From Neisseria leonii (GTDB taxonomy: Bacteria > Pseudomonadota > Gammaproteobacteria > Burkholderiales > Neisseriaceae): a stretch of 64,000 bases of DNA. This document shows, piece after piece, positions 55,344 through 63,806 of this stretch. Under the pieces are notes generated by a model. The model was given only the letters and a program-made list of their open reading frames with translations, did no database searches and had not been told where the DNA came from. Positions within the stretch are counted from its first letter, which is position 1. Each line of letters opens with the position of its first letter. The position numbers and the translations under genes were made by a program. The DNA lies in assembly GCF_028776105.2 (NCBI RefSeq), contig NZ_CP145606.1:62001-126000 (forward strand). Reading direction: 5' to 3'.

Positions 55344-56896
55344 AGACAGCAATTGTATATGCCCGCGTCAGCACCACACGCCAAGCCGATGACGGCGTGT
55401 CGATTGATGCTCAAATCGAAATTTGCCACAAAAAGGCTGCAGAGCTTGGCGCTATTGTCGTCCGAGTTTATCGAGACGATGGCGTGACAGGTACGTCTGC
55501 ATTAAAGAGACACGCCTTTCAACGAGCAATTAACCACTGCACCGTAAATGAAATCGACTACTTTATTGCATGGTCAACGTCCAGATTTGCACGAAATAAA
55601 ATCGATGCGGCAAGCTACAAGCAAATCCTGAAAGAGTCTGGCACGCAGCTTGTCTACGCCAGTATGAATATCGATAGCACCACGGACGAAGGATGGTTCA
55701 CTGAGTCAATCATGGAAATTATTGACGAACATGTGTCACGGCAGATCAGCAGGGATACGCGTCGGGCGATGATCAAAAACGCCGAAGGAGGTTTTTATAA
55801 CGGCGGCCGTCCGCCTTTTGGCTTCAAAGTTGCCCAAGATGGCAAGCGTCGTCGCCTAATGCCGGATCACGACGAAGTGCCGTTGATACTGGAAATTTTC
55901 AGGCGATTTGCAGGCGGCGAGAGCGCGCTCTCTATTGCAAAGAGTCTGAATAAGTCTGGGTTCAGCATGCGCGGAACCGAGTTTCAGTCCGCCAGCTTGT
56001 CACATATGATGAAGAATCCCGTTTATATCGGTCAGACAATTTACAATAAAAGAACGAATCGACAGCTTAACCCAAAAGAAGATTGGATTATCCGGGAAAC
56101 ACATGAGGCGATTGTGTCAAAAGAGCTTTTTGATGCGGTACAGGAGCGATTCAGCCCTCGAACAAAAGTAGCCGGTAGCCCAAGCAGTAATTTTTTGTTT
56201 TCCGGTTTGCTGCGGTGCGGTAAATGCGGAAAGGCCATGGTTATCGAGAACGCCACGGGGCGGTCGAAAACCTACAACTATTACAATTGCAGCGGTTTTA
56301 GAAAAGGGGTCGCCTGTGAAAGCCGCCGCCTGCCTGCGGAAAAGTTAGATAAATATCTCCTAGGTCTTATAGTTGATAAGCTCTTAACCCAAGAATTAGC
56401 GATAGAATTTATCGAAGAAGCATACAAACTGCATAATGAAAAAAACAATGAGCGAAAAGAGCGGGTGCGGGCAGTAGAATCTGAACTTAAAGACATTCGG
56501 AGTAGAAAAGAATCATTATTTAGAGTGCTTGAAAGTAACCCGAATATTGATGGCGGGGTGCTACTAGAGCGCATCAATAATTATGTCGACCGAGAAAATG
56601 CTTTAAAGGCAGAGCTAGTGAAAATTGAGGATGAGCCGTTGGTGGCCAAGCCGACTCAAGAGGAAATCCTAGGGGCGGTTGGTTTGCTTAAGGAAATCAT
56701 TTTAAACACGAAAGATGTAAAAAAGCTCCGCATAATGTTGCAGAGCTTTGTACAAAGCATTGATTTTAATGCTGACAGCTTGGTTATAAACTACATACCA
56801 GAAAAGGTAGCCCCTAAAACGGTTCATAGTTTGGAAAATTGGCACGCCCACGGGGATTCGAACCCCGGTTGCCGCCGTGAAAGGGCAGTGTCCTAG
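55340..56896 (+). CDS. int: Large serine recombinase (prophage integrase)
   Basis: 518 aa. The resolvase domain starts YARVSTTRQADDGVSIDAQI with nucleophile Ser11. A recombinase domain follows (GFKVAQDGKRRRLMPDHDEV), then a zinc ribbon (LLRCGKCGKAM near 290, YYNCSGFRKGVACESR) and a coiled coil (KNNERKERVRAVESELKDIR). The sequence is clearly AT-richer than its neighbours. The final residues (after ENWHA) are read from antisense tRNA-Glu. In the excised circle the gene would read on across attP with a different end. This is the likely integrase. Confidence 0.92.
   Translation: MKTAIVYARVSTTRQADDGVSIDAQIEICHKKAAELGAIVVRVYRDDGVTGTSALKRHAFQRAINHCTVNEIDYFIAWSTSRFARNKIDAASYKQILKESGTQLVYASMNIDSTTDEGWFTESIMEIIDEHVSRQISRDTRRAMIKNAEGGFYNGGRPPFGFKVAQDGKRRRLMPDHDEVPLILEIFRRFAGGESALSIAKSLNKSGFSMRGTEFQSASLSHMMKNPVYIGQTIYNKRTNRQLNPKEDWIIRETHEAIVSKELFDAVQERFSPRTKVAGSPSSNFLFSGLLRCGKCGKAMVIENATGRSKTYNYYNCSGFRKGVACESRRLPAEKLDKYLLGLIVDKLLTQELAIEFIEEAYKLHNEKNNERKERVRAVESELKDIRSRKESLFRVLESNPNIDGGVLLERINNYVDRENALKAELVKIEDEPLVAKPTQEEILGAVGLLKEIILNTKDVKKLRIMLQSFVQSIDFNADSLVINYIPEKVAPKTVHSLENWHAHGDSNPGCRRERAVS
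56821..56830. other. attP arm, right phage end
   Basis: GGTTCATAGT is 9/10 identical to the reverse complement of ACTACGAACC (17611-17620). In the circular phage the two would flank the TGGCACGCC core with 29 bases between arms. Confidence 0.7.
56840..56848. other. attR core
   Basis: TGGCACGCC, the complement of the last 9 bases (including CCA) of tRNA-Glu, is exactly repeated at 17591-17599. Integration here leaves the tRNA intact. Confidence 0.75.
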
Positions 56897-56915
56897 GCCT
56901 CTAGACGATGGGCGC
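56840..56915 (-). tRNA. tRNA-Glu (anticodon TTC), second copy, prophage target
   Basis: 76-nt cloverleaf on the minus strand. Acceptor GCGCCCA pairs with TGGGCGT, anticodon loop CTTTCAC reads TTC, GGTTCGAAT forms the T loop, and CCA is encoded. The 3' end is at the prophage border. The anticodon and T arms resemble the copy at 7533; the D arm differs. Confidence 0.95.
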
Positions 56916-56927
56916 GTGCGTTTCGGC

Positions 56928-56957
56928 ATTATAAAGGCCGGGTTGGCCATAGGTCAA
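56928..56957 (-). promoter_or_regulatory. Promoter of the second tRNA-Glu
   Basis: On the minus strand TTGACC (complement of 56952-56957), an 18-bp spacer and TATAAT (complement of 56928-56933), 12 bases before the tRNA. A DUS pair (56960-56993) lies further upstream. Confidence 0.75.
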
Positions 56958-57093
56958 GGAGGCCGTCTGAAAGCAGCCGTTTTCAGACGGCCGTGCGGCA
57001 GACAAAGATGGAATGGCAGCTGCCCGTGATGCGCTGCCGCAAAGTGGGGCGGGTCGGTTATAATGGCGGCTTTCTGTTTGAATGGGAATGACC

Positions 57094-57993
57094 ATGTGGT
57101 TTAAGCAAATCTGTTTTTACCCGCTTGCGGCGGACAAGATGCCGGATACGCAGACTTTGGCTGACAAGTTGGCAGCGGCGGCGTTTGTGCCGGTTCAGGG
57201 GCTGGACTGGTTCAGTGAGGGGTTTGCCGCACCGCAGGGTTTTTCGCCTGAGCCGGTGTTTTCGGCCGATTTGACTGATTCGTTTGCATTGAAAAAAGAG
57301 GAGCGCGTATTGCCTGCGGCAGTCATCCGCGAGATGTTGGACGAGCGTGTGGCGCAGATTCAGGACAGCGAAGGCCGTACCGTCGGCAAAAAAGAAAAGC
57401 AGGAATTGAAAGAGCAGATTACCGACGATTTGCTGCCGCGTGCGTTTACCCGCAGCAGCCGTACGTTGGCGGTACTCGACCGTAAAAACGGGTTTTTGCT
57501 GGTGAATCAGGCATCGGCTGCCAAGGCGGAGAATCTGCTGCTGAAACTGCGTGAGGCTTTGGGCGGTTTGGAGGCACGTCTGCCGAAAACCGCGCAATCG
57601 CCCTCTGCCCTGATGACGCAGTGGCTGCAAAACGGTGCGGCGCAGGGCGGTTTTGAGCTGGGCAGCGATTGTGAAATCAAGGGCGCGGGCGATGTGGTGC
57701 CGACCGTGAAAATCACCAATGCGGATTTGGCCTCCGACGAAGTAGTGCAGCATATCAAAAACGGTAAAACCGTTACCCAGCTGGGTTTGGTGTGGCGCGA
57801 GCAGATTGCCTTTGTCCTGACACAGGATTTCGCGCTCAAACGCATTCAGTATCTGGATACGGTACAGGAAGAAGCCGAACAATACGGCGATGACGCACCG
57901 GCTTTGGCATTTGCATCGCAGTTGTTGATGGCGGAAAGTCTGGGTGCCATACTGCACGAGCTGGCGGCACATCTGGGCGGCTGGCAGGAGTAA
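57094..57993 (+). CDS. rdgC: Recombination-associated protein RdgC
   Basis: 299 aa from [20 protein letters not shown]. The RdgC hallmarks are the Trp-rich start, [19 protein letters not shown] and the conserved [20 protein letters not shown]. RdgC forms a ring around double-stranded DNA and modulates RecA; in Neisseria it affects pilin variation. An ATG 12 bases earlier is less likely. Host gene next to the prophage, upstream of dcd. Confidence 0.93.
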   Translation: MWFKQICFYPLAADKMPDTQTLADKLAAAAFVPVQGLDWFSEGFAAPQGFSPEPVFSADLTDSFALKKEERVLPAAVIREMLDERVAQIQDSEGRTVGKKEKQELKEQITDDLLPRAFTRSSRTLAVLDRKNGFLLVNQASAAKAENLLLKLREALGGLEARLPKTAQSPSALMTQWLQNGAAQGGFELGSDCEIKGAGDVVPTVKITNADLASDEVVQHIKNGKTVTQLGLVWREQIAFVLTQDFALKRIQYLDTVQEEAEQYGDDAPALAFASQLLMAESLGAILHELAAHLGGWQE

Positions 57994-58022
57994 GGCGTAC
58001 GTTTTTTTACAAAGGACACATG

Positions 58023-58589
58023 ATGAGCATCAAGTCAGACAAATGGATACGCCGTATGAGCGAGGAATTCGGCATGATTGAGCCGTTCGAGCCGCGTCAG
58101 GTGAAAGAGGCGGACGGGCGCAGGATTATTTCCTACGGTACATCAAGCTACGGCTACGATATCCGCTGTGCCAATGAATTTAAGATTTTCACCAACATCA
58201 ACAGCACGATTGTCGATCCGAAAAATTTTGATCCGAACAATTTTGTAACGGTGGAGGACGACTGCTGCATTATCCCGCCCAATTCGTTTGCCTTGGCGCG
58301 CACGGTGGAATATTTCCGCATTCCGCGCAATGTTTTGACCGTGTGTCTGGGTAAATCGACTTATGCGCGCTGCGGTATCATTGTCAATGTTACGCCGTTC
58401 GAGCCGGAGTGGGAGGGCTATGTAACGTTGGAGTTTTCCAATACCACGCCGCTGCCGGCCAAAATTTATGCGGGCGAAGGGGTGGCGCAGGTCTTGTTTT
58501 TTGAGAGCGACGAAGTATGCGAAACCTCTTATAAGGATAGAAACGGCAAATATATGGGGCAGACCGGTGTTACGCTGCCGAAGGCCTGA
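58023..58589 (+). CDS. dcd: dCTP deaminase
   Basis: 188 aa, [53 protein letters not shown] and the catalytic [10 protein letters not shown] with [15 protein letters not shown] are standard for trimeric Dcd, which deaminates dCTP to dUTP for thymidylate synthesis. ATGATG offers two starts; the second matches the usual N-terminus. Co-directional with rdgC. Confidence 0.97.
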   Translation: MSIKSDKWIRRMSEEFGMIEPFEPRQVKEADGRRIISYGTSSYGYDIRCANEFKIFTNINSTIVDPKNFDPNNFVTVEDDCCIIPPNSFALARTVEYFRIPRNVLTVCLGKSTYARCGIIVNVTPFEPEWEGYVTLEFSNTTPLPAKIYAGEGVAQVLFFESDEVCETSYKDRNGKYMGQTGVTLPKA

Positions 58590-58621
58590 TTGAACGGTTT
58601 TGCAGGCAGTTGATATGTTGG

Positions 58622-58662
58622 AGGCCGTCTGAAATACGGGAAAACGGTATTTCAGACGGCCT
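58622..58662. terminator. DUS-hairpin terminator between dcd and the DMP19-like gene
   Basis: AGGCCGTCTGAAATAC and its reverse complement; serves both convergent genes. Confidence 0.85.
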
Positions 58663-58696
58663 TTATCATCTTGTGACGCCGGGTCGGCCGAATGGT

Positions 58697-59341
58697 TTAA
58701 TCGACAAAAGCCTGCGGGTGTCGGCGGATAAAGCGCACCAAAAGCGTATCCAGCGTTTCGCCTTTTTCCAGCAGGTAAAATTCGTCGTCGTAATGACTGA
58801 GCGGATTGTTCCGATACGAAGCGCAAAAGCCTTCCAGCGAACCGTCTTGACGCTCGGCAATGCGGTGTTGTGTGTAGCAGGCATTGGCACGGCGCAGCAA
58901 GTCGGCATATTTCGGCGCGCCGATCAGCTCGCAGGCTTCGGGCAGATAGGCCGCCGCTTCTGCCTCGGTATTGTAATAATATTGGTTGAAACCGCCGTTA
59001 TCCACTTCGCCCGCCAGAATAAACAGCGCGTAAACCGCACGCCGCTCGGGGCTGAGTGCAGCCAGATAGTCCGCTTCGCTGATGTCTTTCGGTGCCTGAT
59101 GTGCCAGTGTATCGAAAACGGTGAGAACCAGACTTTTGTCTTCTGTTTTTGCCAGAATCTCTGTGCTTAACCGTTCATGAATGGTGCGGTGGCGGAAGTT
59201 CTCAAACATATTTTCCATTTCGCGCATCAGTGCGGCGGCTTCTTGTGTGAACTGCTGCTGTTCGGCTTCGTTCAACTGGGCAAACAATTGTTTGAATTCG
59301 GCATCGTTGCCGAACAAGGCATCAAAATCAGGTTGGCTCAT
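58697..59341 (-). CDS. DMP19-like (DUF4375) protein
   Basis: 214 aa, acidic. The DUF4375 core is visible as LAGEVDNGGFNQYYYNTEAE followed by ACELIGAPKYADLLRRA. The family includes Neisseria DMP19, a DNA-mimic protein that binds a transcription factor and lifts its repression. The N-terminal 90 residues here are longer than the core and very acidic. Function in this species is inferred only. Confidence 0.72.
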   Translation of the reverse strand: MSQPDFDALFGNDAEFKQLFAQLNEAEQQQFTQEAAALMREMENMFENFRHRTIHERLSTEILAKTEDKSLVLTVFDTLAHQAPKDISEADYLAALSPERRAVYALFILAGEVDNGGFNQYYYNTEAEAAAYLPEACELIGAPKYADLLRRANACYTQHRIAERQDGSLEGFCASYRNNPLSHYDDEFYLLEKGETLDTLLVRFIRRHPQAFVD

Positions 59342-60135
59342 AGCGGCGCTCCGGCTGTTTGTGCAAAACAGTTTGAAAGGAAAGCGGATATGCGGGCGGT
59401 GGTGCGGAATTTAAAGCGGTTTGGCAGGTTTTTTCACAGAATGGGGCAGGCAATTGTGTGGTTCGTGCTGTATTGGGACAACTCTTAGGGTATGAACAAC
59501 CCAATTGATCGTATCGTTAGGCTATGTACCACCCAAAACTTTGTTTGGCAGATTTCATGTCTTTGACGAATCAAAATCCAAATTTTCTGAGAATCGCTTG
59601 AAACCATATTAGAAAAGTTTTTAAGATATTGGTCATTAAATTCTCATGATGGTTATCATCTACGGTAAGGATGATGCTACCTGGTTTCTGTATTTCCATA
59701 ACCGTCAATTATTCTTTCTAAATCAGGCTGCCGATTGATTGCTACAAGGCTGCGTTTGATCCGAAATCCGGGCGGCCGGCAGCTTTTCTGATGCCGAATA
59801 CGGCCGGTTTTCATGAGCAGAACGACAAATCGGAAGCGGTAGTCATGTCGTGCCAAGGGTAGGAAACAGCCAAAATGGCATTTTTTCTTTATCGGTATCG
59901 GGCAAGCCAAATGCCATATGGATCTGCTTTGCGGGCATGAATAGGACGAAGTCCGGCAACAGCCGCATGACACATATTTTATGTCATGCGGCTGTTGTCA
60001 TGTGCCGATAGAAAAAATGTCGGCGCATCGTTATCCTGAGAACATCTTTCCTTCTATCGCTGACTGTTCCCTTACGGCAGAAAGCAGCGTTCTCCGGCGG
60101 AAAACCGTTTTATCGGGAGCGGTACAGGTTGGTGT
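59342..60135. other. Gene-poor region of about 790 bases with a strong hairpin
   Basis: No supported gene. CAACAGCCGCATGACA (59957-59972) and its exact reverse complement (59982-59997) form a 16-bp stem with a 9-nt loop. On the minus strand, bases before about 59770 read RIKRSLVAINRQPDLERIID before stops, possibly a gene remnant. No DUS pair is present, unlike most intergenic stretches here. Confidence 0.5.
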
Positions 60136-60618
60136 TCAGAGGTATTTGCGCATCAGTTCGCAATCTACGCTGACTTCGCGGTTGAGCGGCAATTCGGCTG
60201 CCCCCAGCGATTCGTAGCCGTTGAGTTTGTAGAAACCGATGGAATTGGTGGAAGCGTAGAGTTTGATAAAGCTCAAATCGGCCTTGGCGGCCAATTCTTC
60301 GGCACGCCGGAGCAGGGCAGTGCCCAAGCCGTGATTGTGGACAAAGGGGTGGACGTAGAGTGCGTCGAGCTGGGCTTCTTTCAAATCCAGTTGGAAAAAG
60401 CCCTGAATATGGCCTTTGTATTCCACCACCCATAGTTCGCGGTGCGGATCGGCGATGGTGTCCAGGTAGCTTTCGGGTGAGAGCAGTGCGCGCCAGGCGG
60501 CCAGCACTGTTTCGTCATAGCTGCGGCGGCAGGTGTATTGTACGGCATACTCGTGCGCGTTGTAGATGTGTTCGCAATCGTCGGCAGTGGCGCGGCGCAG
60601 AATGGTCAGCAGGCTCAT
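60136..60618 (-). CDS. GNAT family N-acetyltransferase
   Basis: 160 aa. The GNAT acetyl-CoA loop appears as VHPFVHNHGLGTALLRRAEE (the Q/R-x-x-G-x-G/A position is NHGLGTA). VVEYKGHIQGFFQLDLKEAQ precedes it and FYKLNGYESLG ends the fold. The substrate is unknown. Upstream on the same strand lie purK and a DUS pair. Confidence 0.82.
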   Translation of the reverse strand: MSLLTILRRATADDCEHIYNAHEYAVQYTCRRSYDETVLAAWRALLSPESYLDTIADPHRELWVVEYKGHIQGFFQLDLKEAQLDALYVHPFVHNHGLGTALLRRAEELAAKADLSFIKLYASTNSIGFYKLNGYESLGAAELPLNREVSVDCELMRKYL

Positions 60619-60662
60619 GGCGGTTCCTTTGCAATCGGCAAAAGCCGTTTCTGTATCGGATA

Positions 60663-60697
60663 TTTCAGACGGCCTGTTGCGTGCAGGCCGTCTGAAA
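60663..60697. terminator. DUS-hairpin between purK and the acetyltransferase gene
   Basis: TTTCAGACGGCCTG and CAGGCCGTCTGAAA, a 14-bp perfect stem with a 7-nt loop. Confidence 0.8.
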
Positions 60698-60777
60698 AAC
60701 GCTTGCTGCCATTATAGGGGAAAAATCAGCAAATGCTGAACGGTTTGCGGTTGGGGCGGTACGGGCTTGGCAGCGGG

Positions 60778-61923
60778 TTATTTTGCCAAAGTGCCGTGCA
60801 GGACGCAGGCATGTTCAAAGGCCGTGCCGGCATCGTTGGCCAGAACGGTAAAATGCCCCATTTTCCGGCCTTTGCGGGCGGCCTGTTTGCCGTATTGGTG
60901 CAGATGGGCGGCCGGGTCGCGTTGCAGGGGCAGCCAATCGGGTTCCCCGCCGTCCGCGCCCCATACATCGCCGAGAATATTGGCCATGCAGCAGGGCGAC
61001 AGCAGGCGCGTATCGGCGGGCGGCAGGCTGCACATGATGCGCACCTGCTGTTGGAATTGGTCGGCAGCACAGGCATCGATGGTGTGGTGGCCGCTGTTGT
61101 GCGGGCGCGGGGCGATTTCGTTTACCACCAATTCGTGTGTATCGCCCACGGCGAACAGTTCCACTGCCAACACGCCCACATAGTCCAATTCGTCGGCCAA
61201 ACGGCGCGCCATCTGCCGTGCCTGCTGCTGAATGTCTTGCGGCAGACGGGCGGGGACGACGGAATAGGCGAGAATGCCGTTTTCGTGAATGTTTTCGGCG
61301 GGGTCGAACGTCTGTACATTTTCGCTGTCCAGACGGCAGACAATCACCGAAATCTCGCCGCGCAAATCCACCATTTTTTCCAACACGCAGTCCACACCGC
61401 CCAATTCGGCAAACGCGGCTTGGAGTTCGGCCAAGGTTTTCACGCGTATTTGGCCTTTGCCGTCGTAACCCAGTGTGGCGGTTTTCAAAATGCCGGGCAG
61501 AAACTCCGCACTTGCTTCGCTGATGTCTTCAACTTTGCAGACGGCCTGATACGGCGCGGTTTGCAGGCCGGCTTTTTGAATCCGCGCTTTTTCCTGAATG
61601 CGGTTTTGTGCCACCGCCACGCAATCGCCGCTCGGCGAGACGCGTGTATGTGTGGCCAAAAAGCGCATGGAATCGGCATTGACGTTTTCAAACTCGGTGG
61701 TCACGGCGGCGCATTGCGCCAATTCGTTCAGTGCGGCCGCATCGTCAAAAGGCGCGCACAAATGGCGGTCGGCAAATTCGGCGGCGGGGGCATCGGGGTC
61801 GGGGTCGAGTACGGTAATGCGGTAGCCCATGGTTTTGGCGGCTATGGCGAACATGCGGCCGAGCTGGCCGCCGCCGAGAATGCCGAGCATGGCAGGGGGA
61901 AGAATGGGTGTATTGAGTGTCAT
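60778..61923 (-). CDS. purK: 5-(carboxyamino)imidazole ribonucleotide synthase
   Basis: 381 aa ATP-grasp enzyme. The N-terminus reads ILGGGQLGRMFAIAAKTMGY, with TATLGYDGKGQ as the flexible ATP loop and NEIAPRPHNSGHHTID as the catalytic metal region. It converts AIR and bicarbonate to N5-CAIR in purine synthesis. It stands on the minus strand after the restriction gene. Confidence 0.95.
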   Translation of the reverse strand: MTLNTPILPPAMLGILGGGQLGRMFAIAAKTMGYRITVLDPDPDAPAAEFADRHLCAPFDDAAALNELAQCAAVTTEFENVNADSMRFLATHTRVSPSGDCVAVAQNRIQEKARIQKAGLQTAPYQAVCKVEDISEASAEFLPGILKTATLGYDGKGQIRVKTLAELQAAFAELGGVDCVLEKMVDLRGEISVIVCRLDSENVQTFDPAENIHENGILAYSVVPARLPQDIQQQARQMARRLADELDYVGVLAVELFAVGDTHELVVNEIAPRPHNSGHHTIDACAADQFQQQVRIMCSLPPADTRLLSPCCMANILGDVWGADGGEPDWLPLQRDPAAHLHQYGKQAARKGRKMGHFTVLANDAGTAFEHACVLHGTLAK

Positions 61924-61942
61924 GGCTTGTGGTAAGTCAAAA

Positions 61943-62797
61943 TTAAATCGCTAAATCTAAGGGTAAATCAGAAATATCTTTCAGGCGTTTTCCATCTACC
62001 ATGGTATGAAATAAATCCAATGAATCTCCATAGCCTAGGTTTTGTAGTGCTTTTTCTAGTTCGTAGAGAGCAAAATGGTAAACGCAGTCAATTTCTCCGG
62101 TTCCCAGTGCAATGGAAGCAATTCGATTCGGCGTAGGCTCGCCAGTAACGACCACAACGTGCGGTAAACGACCTTTTCGATTACGAACAAGATTGAGTCC
62201 CTCAGAACGGGCATTCTGTGCACGGTCGCTTCGGATTGTCCATTTGCAGGAAATGCTTGCATGAAGCAATGGTAAATGATTTGATTTTCTTAAACTTGAA
62301 AGAGTCGAAATGAATTCATTTACAAGAAATTCGTTTTGATTGATTTTAGAATCCTCAATTAAATCTCTAGTTACGATAATGTCTGGTGTAATGGTGTAAT
62401 CGCTGCCTAAAGCCGCTGCTAATTCGGGGTCATTTTCAGCGGCTCTAGCCAAGGCGACTAAATGAGCGTATTGCTGATAGTTGGCAATTTCTAAACGGTT
62501 ACGGGAACCGATCTGTTTAACATTCCAGTCACCCGGGCGGATATGTTGAAGTTTGGAAAAAGCAATTTTGATAAATTGGCTGCAAATGGATTCAAAAGCA
62601 TTGCCGGAAGTTTGTCCGGCCGCACGGTCTGTAATAATTTGTGCTTCTAGTTGTTCAGCAATTTTTTTGGCTATATTGCAGCTTCGTGCGTTGTTACCGT
62701 CTGCATTGCTGACTATTCCTTTGGAATTGGTTGTAAGAATACTATTGAGTAAATTTTGATGAAAAATTTTTCTTTCCAGCATAAAAATAGGATTCAT
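61943..62797 (-). CDS. NgoMIV-type type II restriction endonuclease
   Basis: 284 aa. Close, family-level similarity to R.NgoMIV as I remember it: SNADGNNARSCNIAK, AGQTSGNAFESICSQF, KLQHIRPGDWNVKQ, LGSDYTITPDIIVTRD with the catalytic Asp, and ASISCKWTIRSDRAQNARSE with the Ser-Cys-Lys catalytic stretch. NgoMIV cuts GCCGGC before the first CCGG. The start overlaps the methyltransferase stop by 4 bases, so the pair is coupled. AT-richer than flanking core genes. Confidence 0.88.
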   Translation of the reverse strand: MNPIFMLERKIFHQNLLNSILTTNSKGIVSNADGNNARSCNIAKKIAEQLEAQIITDRAAGQTSGNAFESICSQFIKIAFSKLQHIRPGDWNVKQIGSRNRLEIANYQQYAHLVALARAAENDPELAAALGSDYTITPDIIVTRDLIEDSKINQNEFLVNEFISTLSSLRKSNHLPLLHASISCKWTIRSDRAQNARSEGLNLVRNRKGRLPHVVVVTGEPTPNRIASIALGTGEIDCVYHFALYELEKALQNLGYGDSLDLFHTMVDGKRLKDISDLPLDLAI

Positions 62798-63738
62798 TCA
62801 TTGTTTTCCTTATTTAGTGCTTTAATAATTTGGCGACCAACAGCTTCTGCGACAGGAGGGGGGAAAGCATTACCGATTTGCCTATAAGCAGGTGTTTTTT
62901 TTCCAACAAAAATCCATTCATCAGGAAAACCTTGAATGCGTGCAGTCATTCTTGCTGTCAGGCGTGGCATACCGATAAAATCTTCTGGCGGAGCCTCGTC
63001 CCATAAGCCTGAACCATCAACACACAATTCTTTCCATGCGCGTTTAGAGCGTGTTGGTCCTAGGTCGGCACCGCCATGTTTTTTGGAACCACCTACTAAT
63101 GTGGGTGCAACCTGATTGGCTTTTAAATGCCATTCATTGGCATTTTTCCAGCCTCTTTCTTGCATTAAATCAAGTAATAGTTCACCAACTGTTATGGGTG
63201 CAACAAGATTTGTTTCAGGCCAAGTGAAATAATTGGCATACTCAGGTAATAGAGCAACAAAAATGACACGAGGCCGAAGCTGAGATACGCCAAAATCAGC
63301 TGCATAAAGCAGTTTCCATTGCCCAATGTAACCCAATTGTGCGAATTGTTGAGTAATGTGGTTACGGTATTCCTCAAATTTTGGATCAAGTAAACCGCGT
63401 ACATTTTCAAGCATAATTGCTTTAGGGTGGGTTTCTTTTGTTAGACGGATGGCCTCTGGAAATAAGTCGCGCTCATCATTTGCACCTAATTGTTTGCCTG
63501 CTTTCGAAAATGGAGGACATGGCACACCGCCAGCCAGTAAATCAATATCTCGGTATGGACTGCCATCGAATTGGCGGACATCGGCCTGAATAACATTCCA
63601 GTGTGGTCGGTTTGCCTTTAACGTGGCGCAAGCAGGAGATTCAATTTCTACTAAAGCTTTGTGTTCAAAGCCAGCTTTTTCCAGGCCTAAGGCTTGTCCG
63701 CCAGCTCCTGCGCAAATTTCTAATGATGTAAATTTCAT
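62794..63738 (-). CDS. Cytosine-5 DNA methyltransferase, partner of the NgoMIV-type enzyme
   Basis: 314 aa with C5-methylase motifs in order: LEICAGAGGQALGLEKAGFE (I), GGVPCPPFSKAGKQLG with the catalytic Cys (IV), IMLENVRG (VI), QLRPRVIFV (VIII) and RQIGNAFPPPVAEAVG (X). It would protect GCCGGC sites. It is placed upstream of the endonuclease so the methylase is made first. AT-rich codon use suggests transfer. Confidence 0.93.
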   Translation of the reverse strand: MKFTSLEICAGAGGQALGLEKAGFEHKALVEIESPACATLKANRPHWNVIQADVRQFDGSPYRDIDLLAGGVPCPPFSKAGKQLGANDERDLFPEAIRLTKETHPKAIMLENVRGLLDPKFEEYRNHITQQFAQLGYIGQWKLLYAADFGVSQLRPRVIFVALLPEYANYFTWPETNLVAPITVGELLLDLMQERGWKNANEWHLKANQVAPTLVGGSKKHGGADLGPTRSKRAWKELCVDGSGLWDEAPPEDFIGMPRLTARMTARIQGFPDEWIFVGKKTPAYRQIGNAFPPPVAEAVGRQIIKALNKENNE

Positions 63739-63769
63739 AGAACAAATTTTACTTTTATTATTTAGATAT

Positions 63770-63802
63770 TTCAGACGGCCTTTTTCAAAAAGGCCGTCTG
63801 AA
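63770..63802. terminator. DUS-hairpin terminator after trpE
   Basis: TTCAGACGGCCTTTTT and AAAAAGGCCGTCTGAA: a 16-bp stem with almost no loop. Confidence 0.8.
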
Positions 63803-63806
63803 AATC

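Larger units (their letters stand above)
17591..56848. mobile_element. Complete-looking Mu-like myophage prophage with a serine integrase, 39.3 kb
   Basis: Bounded by the 9-bp TGGCACGCC repeat, with the right copy inside tRNA-Glu. Gene order: terminase, portal, MuF head protein, protease-capsid, connectors, contractile tail, baseplate, fibre, lysis, regulators, replication, methylation, recombinases. Virion genes are of phage Mu type, but no MuA or MuB homologue is seen; integration is instead by a large serine recombinase at the right end. All virion and lysis functions look intact, so an inducible phage is plausible. Cargo is inserted at about 23,940-24,635 and 31,400-33,480. Confidence 0.88.

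Noticed and set aside
17591..56848. Classification as a transposable Mu-type prophage
   Set aside because: No MuA or MuB homologue, no Mu end repeats and no short target duplication were seen. Integrase and att structure point to site-specific integration.
7533..56915. The two tRNA-Glu genes as attL/attR of one large element
   Set aside because: They lie in opposite orientations and differ in the D arm, so they cannot be the two products of one site-specific integration. The short TGGCACGCC pair with mirrored arms fits better.
60733..61935. 400-codon plus-strand frame opposite purK
   Set aside because: PurK on the minus strand has full family motifs; the plus-strand frame is its mirror with no recognisable domain.
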